Assembly (NCBI RefSeq): GCF_000344155.1
Contig: NZ_BAOQ01000011.1
Location: forward strand, 62,001 to 126,000
Reading direction: 5' to 3'
Length of the DNA stretch: 64,000 nucleotides
Origin: Gordonia paraffinivorans NBRC 108238
GTDB lineage: Bacteria; Actinomycetota; Actinomycetes; Mycobacteriales; Mycobacteriaceae
Shown: one piece after another, positions 40,312-47,846 of the stretch
How the letters are laid out: every line of letters begins with the position of its first letter
How positions within the stretch are numbered: position 1 is the first letter of the stretch
Program-made: the position numbers and the translations under genes
Notes under the pieces: generated by a model
The model's database searches: none
What the model was told of the DNA's origin: nothing
What the model saw: the letters and a program-made list of their open reading frames with translations, nothing else

Positions 40312-41457
40312 ATGTCCTCGCTCACCCACGACCTCGAGCACAAGCAGTTCCGCGATACCGTACGGCGGTTCGTCGCCGAACAGATCACGCCCACGCACAC
40401 CGACTGGGAGGCCGCAGGCCAGTGGGACCGTGCACTGTTCGTCGAGGCGGGCAAGAACGGCCTGCTCGGCTTCGAGGTGCCCGAGGAGTTCGGCGGTCCC
40501 GGGGTCGACGATTTCCGCTACAACGCCATCGTCATCGACGAGGTCGCGCGGACCGGCGCCGCCGCCGAGGCGATCGCCTTCTCGCTGCAGAACGACGTGG
40601 TGCTGCCGTACCTCACCGACCTGACCACCGACGAGCAGAGATCTCGCTGGCTGCCGGGCGTGGTCACCGGCGACACCGTGCTCGGCATCGCGATGACCGA
40701 ACCCGGCGCCGGCAGCGACCTCACCGGTATTCGTACCTCGGCCGTCCGCGACGGCGACCACTACGTCATCAACGGCTCGAAGACGTTCATCTCCAACGGG
40801 CGCAACGGCGACCTGTTCGTCGTCGCCACCCGCACCGGGCCCGACAGGCACAAGGGGCTCACGCTGTTCGTCGTCGATGCCGACACACCCGGGTTCGTCC
40901 GCGGCCGCAAACTCGACAAGATCGGCCTGCATGCGCAGGACACGAGCGAGCTGGGCTTCGAGGAGATGCGAGTGCCGGTGGCCAACCGGCTCGGCGAGGA
41001 GGGGGAGGGGTTCTACCAGCTGGTGCGCAACCTCCCGCAGGAGAGGCTGTCCCTGGCGATCGGTGCGGTCGCCGCGGCGGAGGGGACATTCGCGCGGACC
41101 CTCGACCACATCCGCGAGCGCACCGCCTTCGGCTCGGCGATCTCATCGTTCCAGAACACCCAGTTCATCGCCGCCGAGCTCGCCACCGAACTCGACGTCG
41201 CCCGCACCTTCCTCGACGACTGCATCGCCGCTCACGTCGCGGGCGAGCTCACCCCGGCGCGCGCCGCGAAACTGAAGTGGTGGGCCACCGAACTGCAGGT
41301 TCGCACCGCCGACCGGTGTCTTCAGCTGCACGGCGGGTACGGCTACATGCGCGAGTTCCCGGTGGCCCGGGCGTTCGTCGACGCCCGGATCCAGACGATC
41401 TACGGCGGCACCACCGAGATCATGAAGACGATCATCGCCAAGGATCTTGGTATATAG
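40312..41457 (+). CDS. Acyl-CoA dehydrogenase, probable cyclohexanecarboxyl-CoA dehydrogenase
   Basis: This FAD flavoprotein has 381 residues and all acyl-CoA dehydrogenase landmarks: AMTEPGAGSDLTGI, FISNGRNGDL, the helix FGSAISSFQNTQF, LQLHGGYGYMREFPVARAF and YGGTTEIMKTIIAKDLG with the catalytic Glu. In the operon it would introduce the ring double bond (the AliB step). The hydratase that should come next in the pathway (BadK) is not encoded here. It begins 17 bases after the ligase stop with AGAAGGGAA before the ATG. Straight-chain substrates remain possible. Confidence 0.78.
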   Translation: MSSLTHDLEHKQFRDTVRRFVAEQITPTHTDWEAAGQWDRALFVEAGKNGLLGFEVPEEFGGPGVDDFRYNAIVIDEVARTGAAAEAIAFSLQNDVVLPYLTDLTTDEQRSRWLPGVVTGDTVLGIAMTEPGAGSDLTGIRTSAVRDGDHYVINGSKTFISNGRNGDLFVVATRTGPDRHKGLTLFVVDADTPGFVRGRKLDKIGLHAQDTSELGFEEMRVPVANRLGEEGEGFYQLVRNLPQERLSLAIGAVAAAEGTFARTLDHIRERTAFGSAISSFQNTQFIAAELATELDVARTFLDDCIAAHVAGELTPARAAKLKWWATELQVRTADRCLQLHGGYGYMREFPVARAFVDARIQTIYGGTTEIMKTIIAKDLGI

Positions 41458-41483
41458 ATGACCGGCTGCGGCTTGTACTGTGT

Positions 41484-41505
41484 GTGAACAGCGATTCACC
41501 CGCGG
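41484..41505 (+). promoter_or_regulatory. Operator-like dyad before TetR gene
   Basis: GTGAA (41484-41488) and TTCAC (41495-41499) form a perfect inverted repeat with six bases between. The right half continues as GCGATTCACCCGCGG (41491-41505), which recurs with one change at 36827-36841 downstream of the operon promoter. A shared box at both ends suggests one regulator, probably the TetR protein at 41556. Confidence 0.45.
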
Positions 41506-41555
41506 ATGGCCGCACGGCCAGGGTTCGGCGGGTCCGGTGACGAAAGGGGACGGCG

Positions 41556-42230
41556 ATGGCGAAACCGGCCACGGCGCGGTCCGATGCCGACCTCGCCGTC
41601 GAGGAGGCGGTGCGCGCCGCGCGCGTCTCCACGCGACGTCGTCAGCTCCTCGATGCCGCGGTGAAGGTCATGGAGCGCACCGGTTTTCATCAGATGTCGA
41701 TGCAGGCGCTCGCCGAGGAGGCGCAGGTCAGCGTCGGTCTGTTCTACAAGTATTTCGGCGGCAAGGAGGAGATCCTGCTCGCCGCCATCGTGGACATTCT
41801 CGAGGCCTTCCGCGACCAGCTGCAGCCGGCCATGGACCGGGCCGGCGACGACCCCGTCGAACGGTTGATCGCCGGCTTCCGCCAGTACGCGACGATCGTC
41901 GACGAGAATCGCGACGCGGTGGTCCTGACCTACCGGGAGAGCCGAACCCTCGACGCCGCCGGGCGGGACCGGATCAAGGAACTCGAGGTAGAGACCTCGG
42001 CGCCGATGCGCGAGGCGGTGGCCGCGGGTGTGGAGGCCGGACTGATGGTCGAGGTCGATGCCGACCTCGTCGTGTTCGACCTGATGATGCTGGCGCACGG
42101 ATGGGCGCTCAAGCACTGGCATTTCGCGCCGGAATATGACCTGGACCGCTACGTGTCGGCGCAGTTGCGGTTCGCGCTGCAGTCGCTGGTCGTGCCCGAT
42201 GCGCTACCCCGGTACCTGGCGCTTCTCTGA
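41556..42230 (+). CDS. TetR-family regulator of the ring-cleavage operon
   Basis: The product is 224 residues. An N-terminal helix-turn-helix is seen at about residues 45-70 (ALAEEAQVSVGLFYKYFGGK), followed by an all-helical ligand domain. The RRRQLLDAAVKVMERTGFH segment is the usual first helix. It follows the acyl-CoA dehydrogenase gene by about 100 bases with its own dyad, in the same direction, so it is likely a local, acyl-CoA-responsive repressor. RBS GAAAGGGGA lies before ATG 41556. Its last 27 bases overlap the end of the next, convergent TetR gene. Confidence 0.85.
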   Translation: MAKPATARSDADLAVEEAVRAARVSTRRRQLLDAAVKVMERTGFHQMSMQALAEEAQVSVGLFYKYFGGKEEILLAAIVDILEAFRDQLQPAMDRAGDDPVERLIAGFRQYATIVDENRDAVVLTYRESRTLDAAGRDRIKELEVETSAPMREAVAAGVEAGLMVEVDADLVVFDLMMLAHGWALKHWHFAPEYDLDRYVSAQLRFALQSLVVPDALPRYLALL

Positions 42231-42842
42231 CGGATTCGTCGTCGAGTCCTCGGAACCGGTGACCGAGGTGTTCGCCAGCGACCGCGCGTAGGCGCCCATC
42301 GCCCGGCCCGCGGCCAGGATCGGCTCCGGCGAACGCGTCGTCCGGGCCAGGACGAACGCGCCCTCGAGGGCGGAGACGAGTGCGAACGTCAGTGACCTGG
42401 CGTCGGACTCGTCGATTCCTCGCTCGACGAAGAGTGCCGTTCCGGCATCGATCCACGACGTCATCACCTCGTCGGCAACCTCGCGCAGTGCGGGCTCGGC
42501 GTCGGCGATCTCCCCGGCGACCGTGGACACCGGGCACATGTTGAGCCACCCGCCCTCCTCGATCGTCTCCGCGGCCGTGGCGAAGGCCGACTCGACCCCT
42601 GCCGCCGGGTCATCGAACGGCGCGAGCAGCATCGTGACGAGCTCGGCGTAGGCCTGGCCGGACTGTCGCAGGGCGGCCGCCGCGACGTCGCGCTTCCCGC
42701 CGGGGAAGTGGTGATAGATCGAACCGACCGGCGCTCGGCCGGCCTCGACGATCTGCTTCATCCCGGTCGCGGCGTAGCCCTGGCGCCGCAGCAGCTCGAT
42801 CATGCCGACCACGATGCGTTCCTCGGTCTTCACCCTGGTCAT
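42204..42842 (-). CDS. TetR-family regulator (LmrA/YxaF type)
   Basis: The product is 212 residues. The HTH is at about residues 25-50 (GMKQIVEAGRAPVGSIYHHF) and GGKRDVAAAALRQSGQAY starts the ligand domain, the LmrA/YxaF-type arrangement. It is divergent from the alpha/beta hydrolase at 42904, and two copies of an 18-bp dyad operator sit in the gap, one touching its own ATG. Autorepression and control of the hydrolase are the obvious inference. It ends within the tail of the convergent TetR gene, a 27-base overlap. Confidence 0.88.
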   Translation of the reverse strand: MTRVKTEERIVVGMIELLRRQGYAATGMKQIVEAGRAPVGSIYHHFPGGKRDVAAAALRQSGQAYAELVTMLLAPFDDPAAGVESAFATAAETIEEGGWLNMCPVSTVAGEIADAEPALREVADEVMTSWIDAGTALFVERGIDESDARSLTFALVSALEGAFVLARTTRSPEPILAAGRAMGAYARSLANTSVTGSEDSTTNPSEKRQVPG

Positions 42843-42843
42843 T

Positions 42844-42889
42844 CTAGAGCAGTTGTTCTAGAGTGAATGTTCTAGAGCAGTCGTTCCAG
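42844..42889 (+). promoter_or_regulatory. Tandem TetR operators
   Basis: CTAGAGCAGTTGTTCTAG (42844-42861) and CTAGAGCAGTCGTTCCAG (42872-42889) are two 18-bp dyads with arms CTAGA/TCTAG, 28 bases apart centre to centre, in the 61-base gap between divergent genes. They cover the start region of the regulator and the likely promoter of the hydrolase. Confidence 0.7.
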
Positions 42890-42903
42890 TAGGGGAGGGC
42901 GCC

Positions 42904-43778
42904 ATGGTCGACAAGACGAAGCCCAGCCGTGTCGAGGTCCCGGCCGGCGCTCTCGAATACGTCGACGAGGGTTCCGGTCCGCCGGTCGTCCTGCTCCACG
43001 GCCTGCTCATGGACCACACCGTGTGGGACGACGTCATCCCGTTGCTGCCGAAGGGCTTTCACTATATCCGTCCGGTGTGCCGCTCGGGTCGCACCGCATC
43101 CCGATGCGCGAGAGCGCCGATCTGACGCTGGACGGCATGGCCGGACTGGTCGCGGACCTCCTCGACGTCCTCGACCTCGACGACGTGACTCTCGTCCACT
43201 CCGACTGGGGTGGCGGGCTGTTCCTCACCGCGCTCGGCCGGGGCCCGCGGGTGGCCCGACTGGTCATCCTGCCGTGTGAGGCGTTCGAGAACTTCCCGCC
43301 CGGCCTGCCCGGGAAGATGGCGACCCTCGCCGTGAGGATTCCCGGCGGTGTCTCGCTCGCGGCGCGCCAGTTGCGGATCGCCCGGTTACGGAGACTGCCG
43401 ATGCTGTGGGGGTGGATGGTGACGCGCCCCGGTGATCCGCGCCTGGATCGGCGGATGCGCGCGTGGACCGAACCGGTGCTCGCCGACGCACGTATCCGGC
43501 GTGACCTCGTCAAGTACGCGAAGTCGGTGCTGGACGACGCCGATCTCATCCGGAAGACCGAGGCGCTCAGGGGTTTCGAGGGTGACGCGCTGGTGCTGTG
43601 GTCACCCGACAACCGGGTCATGCCGCCCGAACACGGACCCCGGCTCGCCGGGCTCCTGCCGCATGGTCGCTACGTGGGTATCCGTGGGGCCGCGGTGCTG
43701 TCCATGCTCGACGACCCGGAAGCGGTGGCGCGCGAGATCGGCGGGTTCCTCACCGGGTCTGCGGCACGCCGGAAGTGA
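42904..43778 (+). pseudogene. Alpha/beta hydrolase (haloalkane-dehalogenase-like), frameshifted
   Basis: ATG 42904 opens with VVLLHGLLMDHTVWDDVIPLL, the oxyanion HG motif, but the frame stops after about 70 codons. The rest, from about VPLGSHRIPMRESAD, lies in another frame to 43778. One base missing near 43077 explains it (restored RPVLPLGSHR). The nucleophile elbow VHSDWGGGL has Asp, as in haloalkane dehalogenases and epoxide hydrolases. The usual late catalytic His position reads GIRGAAVLSMLDDPEAV and has no His, so the protein may not be a classical hydrolase even when intact. Restored length is about 291 residues. Its expression should be controlled by the divergent TetR gene. Confidence 0.75.
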
Positions 43779-43994
43779 TCAGGACGGCGATTCGATCTTG
43801 AAGCCCACCTTCAGCGTTACCTGGAAGTGGGCGATCTGGCCGTCCTCGATGTGGCCGCGGGTCTCGGTGACCTCGAACCAGTCGAGGTGGTTGACCGTCT
43901 GCGAAGCACGCGCGATCGCGTTGCGGATCGCGTCGTCGGTGCCGGACGTCGACGATCCGACCACCTCGATGACCCGATAGACGTTGTCGGACAA
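43779..43994 (-). CDS. Dodecin
   Basis: Dodecin is a small dodecameric flavin-binding and storage protein. The product is 71 residues from TTG 43994, preceded by GAAGGGAGAAA; no ATG or GTG gives the full conserved N-terminus. The sequence NVYRVIEVVGSSTSGTDDAI, RASQTVNHLDWFEVTETRG and HFQVTLKVGFKIE is characteristic, including the Trp in LDWFEV that stacks on flavins. Its end abuts the end of the hydrolase gene. It is divergent from the SEC-C gene at 44101. Confidence 0.88.
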   Translation of the reverse strand: MSDNVYRVIEVVGSSTSGTDDAIRNAIARASQTVNHLDWFEVTETRGHIEDGQIAHFQVTLKVGFKIESPS

Positions 43995-44087
43995 GGTTTC
44001 TCCCTTCGTCGCATCGGTGCGGACCCGGCCCGTCGGCGATGCGGTCGACGGGGCCGGGCCGTGGATGACCTCGTCTCTGTCTACCCC

Positions 44088-44093
44088 TAAGAT
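44088..44093 (+). promoter_or_regulatory. -10 element of the SEC-C gene, leaderless transcript expected
   Basis: TAAGAT ends seven bases before ATG 44101 and no ribosome site is present. It supports 44101 over the ATG at 44092, which lies within the element. Confidence 0.5.
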
Positions 44094-44100
44094 GCGGTGG

Positions 44101-44508
44101 ATGAACCTCGAATCGGCAAACCGCGACCCTGACGCGAGATGTCCGTGCCTGTCCGGCCTGCAGTTCGGTGAGTGCTGCGGCCCGGTCCTCGACGGCACTC
44201 GCCCCACCCCGACCGCGGAGGCGTTGATGCGCTCACGGTTCACCGCGTTCGCGGTCGGGGACCGTGACCATGTACTGCGCAGCTGGCACCCTCGCACCCG
44301 TCCCGCCGATCTGGCACTCGACGACGAGATGCGCTGGTACCGCCTCGATGTGGAGTCGACCAGCGGCGGCACGCCGTTCGACACCGACGGCGAGGTCACC
44401 TTCACCGCCCACTACCGCATCGGATCGGAGAAGGGTTCGCTGCACGAGCGCAGCCGGTTCACCAAGTACCGCGGACAATGGGTCTACGTGGACGGTGTCA
44501 TCGCCTGA
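44101..44508 (+). CDS. SEC-C motif / UPF0225 (YchJ-like) protein
   Basis: The product is 135 residues. The N-terminal metal-binding CPCLSGLQFGECCGP is the SEC-C zinc motif seen in SecA tails and YchJ; the rest is the NTF2-like YchJ fold (EALMRSRFTAFAVGD, ERSRFTKYRGQWVYVDG). Proteins of this family are widespread and have no firm function. It starts at ATG 44101 with a leaderless-type promoter. It is followed by the 3' end of the convergent guanine deaminase gene. Confidence 0.88.
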   Translation: MNLESANRDPDARCPCLSGLQFGECCGPVLDGTRPTPTAEALMRSRFTAFAVGDRDHVLRSWHPRTRPADLALDDEMRWYRLDVESTSGGTPFDTDGEVTFTAHYRIGSEKGSLHERSRFTKYRGQWVYVDGVIA

Positions 44509-44572
44509 GGTCATCGCCTGAGGTCAGCCCCGAGCTGCCGCACCGTACCCGGCGGGTGGCGAGTCGCCCCGG

Positions 44573-45973
44573 TCAGGGAGCGGTGATCCGCCGTCCCTGC
44601 ACGTAGACCTCGGCGATCGACGATTCCCGGATACCCATGAGCAACGTGAACAACGTCTGATCGCGCGCGAGGAGCGGGTCGTCGGAGCGGACCGCGTTCG
44701 CCAACACGGCGGCGAGCGGGGCGTCGGGCTCGATGACGACGAAATCGGCCTCCTTCCCGGCGTCGAGATTGCCGAACCGATCCTCCATGTCGAGGGCGCG
44801 GGCGCCGCCGAGTGTGCCGAGGAACAGCATCTCCGCCGGATGCATGGAGACACCCGCGTCACCGGGCTCGGAGATGTGCTGCTTGAACGCGTCACCCAGC
44901 ACCCGCGGGATCAGCCACTCGTCGCCTCCGCCGACGTCGGTGCCGGCCGCGATGTTCACGCCCGACGCGACGGTCCGCTTCCACGGCATCGTGCCCGAGC
45001 CCAGGAACAGCTGCGAAATGGGGCAGTGCGCGATCGAGGTGCCGGTCTCGGCCATCCGCGCGATCTCGGCGTCCTGGCAGTGCACCGCATGCGCCAGGAT
45101 CGTGCGTCGCCCGAGCAGGCTCTTGCCGCCGACCTCCGACCACGGCAGGAACCTGCCGTCGTAGGTGTCGAGGTACGAGTCGCAGCGGTAGAGCTTCTTC
45201 GTGATGTCGATCTCGCCGGTGCCCGGCCGGTTGTTCTCGTTGAGATGTGTGTGCACGTACACACCCCGATCGCGGTACTCGTCGTAGAGTTCGCCGAGGT
45301 TGCGGAGGGTCTCGGCGGTGACCGACAGCGAGAAGCGGGGCACGATCGCCACGTGGACGAGCGCGGTGGCCGGGTCGCCGGTGTCGGCGGCGTGCCACTT
45401 CTCGATCTCCTCCCGCGTGAGCCGGATGGCCTCCTCCTCGGAGGTGAGCAGCGGCCGGGCGGATTCGTCGCCGACGGTCTGGATGCCCCGGCCGGACACG
45501 ATGCGCAGTCCGGCACTCAGCGTCTCCTCGAACAACGCGTCCTGCGCGGCGGGGAACGCGGAACCGAAGGCCATCATTGCCGTGGTGCCGGCGGCGATGC
45601 GCCGGCGCGTGAACTCGACGGCGGCCGTGCGCGCAAACCCCGGGTCGGCGAGACGGGCCTCCGCCGGGAAGATGCAGCGGTCGAGCCACTCGAGGAGTTG
45701 ACCGCCGCCGTACGAGGCGCCGGCGAAGGTCTGCGGGAAGTGGATGTGCGTGTCGACGAAGCCGGGCAGCAGGAATCCGCCGGGATGCTCGTGCTGTTCG
45801 GCCGATGCGAATTCCGTTGGGACGCCGGACCGTTCGCCGCAATACGCGATGCGGCCGTCGTCGCCCACCACCAGTGCACCGTCGGGGATCGACACGAGGG
45901 CGTCGTCCGCCTCGGTGATCAGGGGGCTTCCGGACAGGTGGAAGACGTGGCCGTAGTGGATGTGATCGGTCAT
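44573..45973 (-). CDS. guaD: Guanine deaminase
   Basis: This zinc amidohydrolase of 466 residues deaminates guanine to xanthine, a purine-recycling step. Metal and substrate motifs are GFVDTHIHFPQTFAG, YVHTHLNENNRP, LAHAVHCQDAEIA and AAGTDVGGGDEW; a C-terminal composite-domain strand closes the protein (IAEVYVQGRRITA). ATG 45973 follows CCAGGAG. Related enzymes deaminate other purines or s-triazines, but HFPQ plus NEN and the late DVGGG pattern favour guanine. It is preceded by a DUF2461 gene in the same direction, 138 bases away. Confidence 0.88.
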   Translation of the reverse strand: MTDHIHYGHVFHLSGSPLITEADDALVSIPDGALVVGDDGRIAYCGERSGVPTEFASAEQHEHPGGFLLPGFVDTHIHFPQTFAGASYGGGQLLEWLDRCIFPAEARLADPGFARTAAVEFTRRRIAAGTTAMMAFGSAFPAAQDALFEETLSAGLRIVSGRGIQTVGDESARPLLTSEEEAIRLTREEIEKWHAADTGDPATALVHVAIVPRFSLSVTAETLRNLGELYDEYRDRGVYVHTHLNENNRPGTGEIDITKKLYRCDSYLDTYDGRFLPWSEVGGKSLLGRRTILAHAVHCQDAEIARMAETGTSIAHCPISQLFLGSGTMPWKRTVASGVNIAAGTDVGGGDEWLIPRVLGDAFKQHISEPGDAGVSMHPAEMLFLGTLGGARALDMEDRFGNLDAGKEADFVVIEPDAPLAAVLANAVRSDDPLLARDQTLFTLLMGIRESSIAEVYVQGRRITAP

Positions 45974-46111
45974 CGTCGACTCCTGGACATCACCCGGGGG
46001 ACGTCGTGAGATGGGGAAGGCACCGGCAAAGGATGGCACGGGTGGTGCCGACGTGCAGGTCGGGCGGGCACCGGGGCGTCGCCCACGCGGGCCGCGGCCG
46101 GCCGGCGCGGC

Positions 46112-46744
46112 TCAGACGGCGCCGTGTCGGTCGATCCACTCGATCAGCGGTTTGGCGGAGCGCCAGTCCTTGCGGACGCGGTCGACGAGTGCGGGCGAGT
46201 GGATGACCTCGTCGAACCCGTAGTCCTTGCCGACGAACAGCGACTTGTGCCGCAGGAGTTCGATGCGCGGGTGGTCGACGTCGTAGCCGCGGGGTGCGGT
46301 CTTGAGTCGCTCGCCGTCGACCTCCCAGCCGGCCTTGGTGAGCTTGCGCACGATGCGCACGAGTTCGGGGCCGTGCAGGTCGTCGTCGATGGCCCGGCGG
46401 ATCGCGGCGAGCCGGTCGGAGGCGGCCTCGTAGAAACCGACCGCGACACGGACGCCGGGCGCCCCGATCTGGATGTAGTAGCCCGTGGCGGGGGCCACCT
46501 GGACGAAGGCGCCCTGATGGGTCTTGTACGGGGACTTGTCCTTGGAGAACCGTACGTCCCGGTACGGGCGGAACAACTTGGCCGGCCCGAACTCGTCGGC
46601 GAGTTCCTCGGTGAGCGCGGTCATCGGCTCGGCGACCGCCGTCGTGTAGGTCTCTTTGTGCTGCTCCCAGAAGTACTTCGAGTTGTCGATCTCGAGGTCG
46701 TCGTAGAAGTCGAGGGCAGCTTCGGGGAAACCGGTGAAGCTCAT
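46112..46744 (-). CDS. DUF2461 (TIGR02453) family protein
   Basis: The product is 210 residues. The family features are the N-terminal FTGFPEAALDFYDDLEIDNSK-like opening (read in parts), WEQHKETYTTAVAEPM, LFRPYRDVRFSKDKSPYKTH and the C-terminal GFDEVIHSPALVDRV. The biochemical role of the family is unknown. It lies four bases after the end of the upstream gene on the same strand, so co-transcription with the genes at 46749 and 47843 is likely. Confidence 0.9.
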   Translation of the reverse strand: MSFTGFPEAALDFYDDLEIDNSKYFWEQHKETYTTAVAEPMTALTEELADEFGPAKLFRPYRDVRFSKDKSPYKTHQGAFVQVAPATGYYIQIGAPGVRVAVGFYEAASDRLAAIRRAIDDDLHGPELVRIVRKLTKAGWEVDGERLKTAPRGYDVDHPRIELLRHKSLFVGKDYGFDEVIHSPALVDRVRKDWRSAKPLIEWIDRHGAV

Positions 46745-46748
46745 GCAC

Positions 46749-47846
46749 TCACCGTATCGGTGCGACCCGGCGTCCCGGACTCCTGTGCGGCGGCACGCGT
46801 TCGTCGATGTGCTCGGAGTAGCCCCGGGTGGTGAACTCCTCCCCGTCGAGGCGCACCTGCGCGCTGTACCCCGAGATGTACCCGCGGCCGATGGCGAAGC
46901 GTTGCGGACAGTCGTAGGTTCCGACGACCGTCATTCCGTCGCAACCGAACTCGAAAGTACGGGGCAACAATCGCGCGTTGCCGTAGGCGTCGACGGTCGG
47001 GGCGTCGTCGGTCTCCAGGACCCGGTGGTATCCGCCGTGGACCTTGCGGTCGGGTGTGCCGTCCATCGACCGGAAGATGGCGTTCGTCTCCACGATCGCC
47101 CCGAAGGCGCCGAGTTGCGTGAACAGGATCTGCCGTTCGCCGGGCACGTCGACCACGTGGTAGCTGAACCACTGCAGCGGCAACCGTCGGCGGGAAGCGC
47201 GGCGCAGCACCACGTAGGGACTCACACTGCGGGCGTACTCGAGGTTGCCGACGCCGGAGACCGGGGTGACCACCCCGCGGTGCGTGACCTCGCCCTCGTA
47301 GCGTCCGACGTGGCCGATGTGCCGCCACACCGGCGATCGCACGAACCATGTCGTCTCCGGGCGGCACCTCATGGTCACCCGCGCGTCGAGGTCGCCGGCG
47401 TGCAGGCGGATCTCGAAGTCCGGGTGGGTCCCGCTGATGGTCGCGAGCGTCCCGAACTCGGCGTGATCACGCGCGAACCGGCCGTCCCGTTCGATCGACA
47501 GCACCTCGCGTGCGTAGGCGTTCTCGGCGCCGCTCGATGCCGACGCGACGATGATGTCCTGGGGATCGTCCGGTGCCGCCTCGTGCGGGAAGTCGAAGGC
47601 CTGCAGCCCGGTCGTCCCGCACATGACCATCAGGCTCAGATAGCGATGCGGGTCGGGCAGGTTCGGGAGCATGAGGCCGTGATGGCTCCAGCCGTAGCGG
47701 CGTGAGAGAGCGGTGTGGGGGAGCAGGTCCAGCGAATGGTCGAACGGCTCGTGCGATGCGCGATGGGCGGCGTCGGTGTAATGGCGGGCCACCGCCAGTG
47801 CCGGCCGGAGGTATCGCGGCGGTCGCGATGGGTACTCCGTGGTCAT
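46749..47846 (-). CDS. Conserved hypothetical protein, beta-rich lipocalin-like
   Basis: The product is 365 residues. No signal peptide is visible. Alternating strands with many Arg, Tyr and Trp (SPYVVLRRASRRRLPLQWFS, GYISGYSAQVRLDGEEF) suggest a beta-barrel or double-lipocalin fold of the kind seen in hydroxyneurosporene synthase-like proteins; that resemblance is weak. ATG 47846 overlaps the stop of the CHAP gene (ATGA), so it is translated with a cell-wall hydrolase. Function unknown. Confidence 0.75.
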   Translation of the reverse strand: MTTEYPSRPPRYLRPALAVARHYTDAAHRASHEPFDHSLDLLPHTALSRRYGWSHHGLMLPNLPDPHRYLSLMVMCGTTGLQAFDFPHEAAPDDPQDIIVASASSGAENAYAREVLSIERDGRFARDHAEFGTLATISGTHPDFEIRLHAGDLDARVTMRCRPETTWFVRSPVWRHIGHVGRYEGEVTHRGVVTPVSGVGNLEYARSVSPYVVLRRASRRRLPLQWFSYHVVDVPGERQILFTQLGAFGAIVETNAIFRSMDGTPDRKVHGGYHRVLETDDAPTVDAYGNARLLPRTFEFGCDGMTVVGTYDCPQRFAIGRGYISGYSAQVRLDGEEFTTRGYSEHIDERVPPHRSPGRRVAPIR

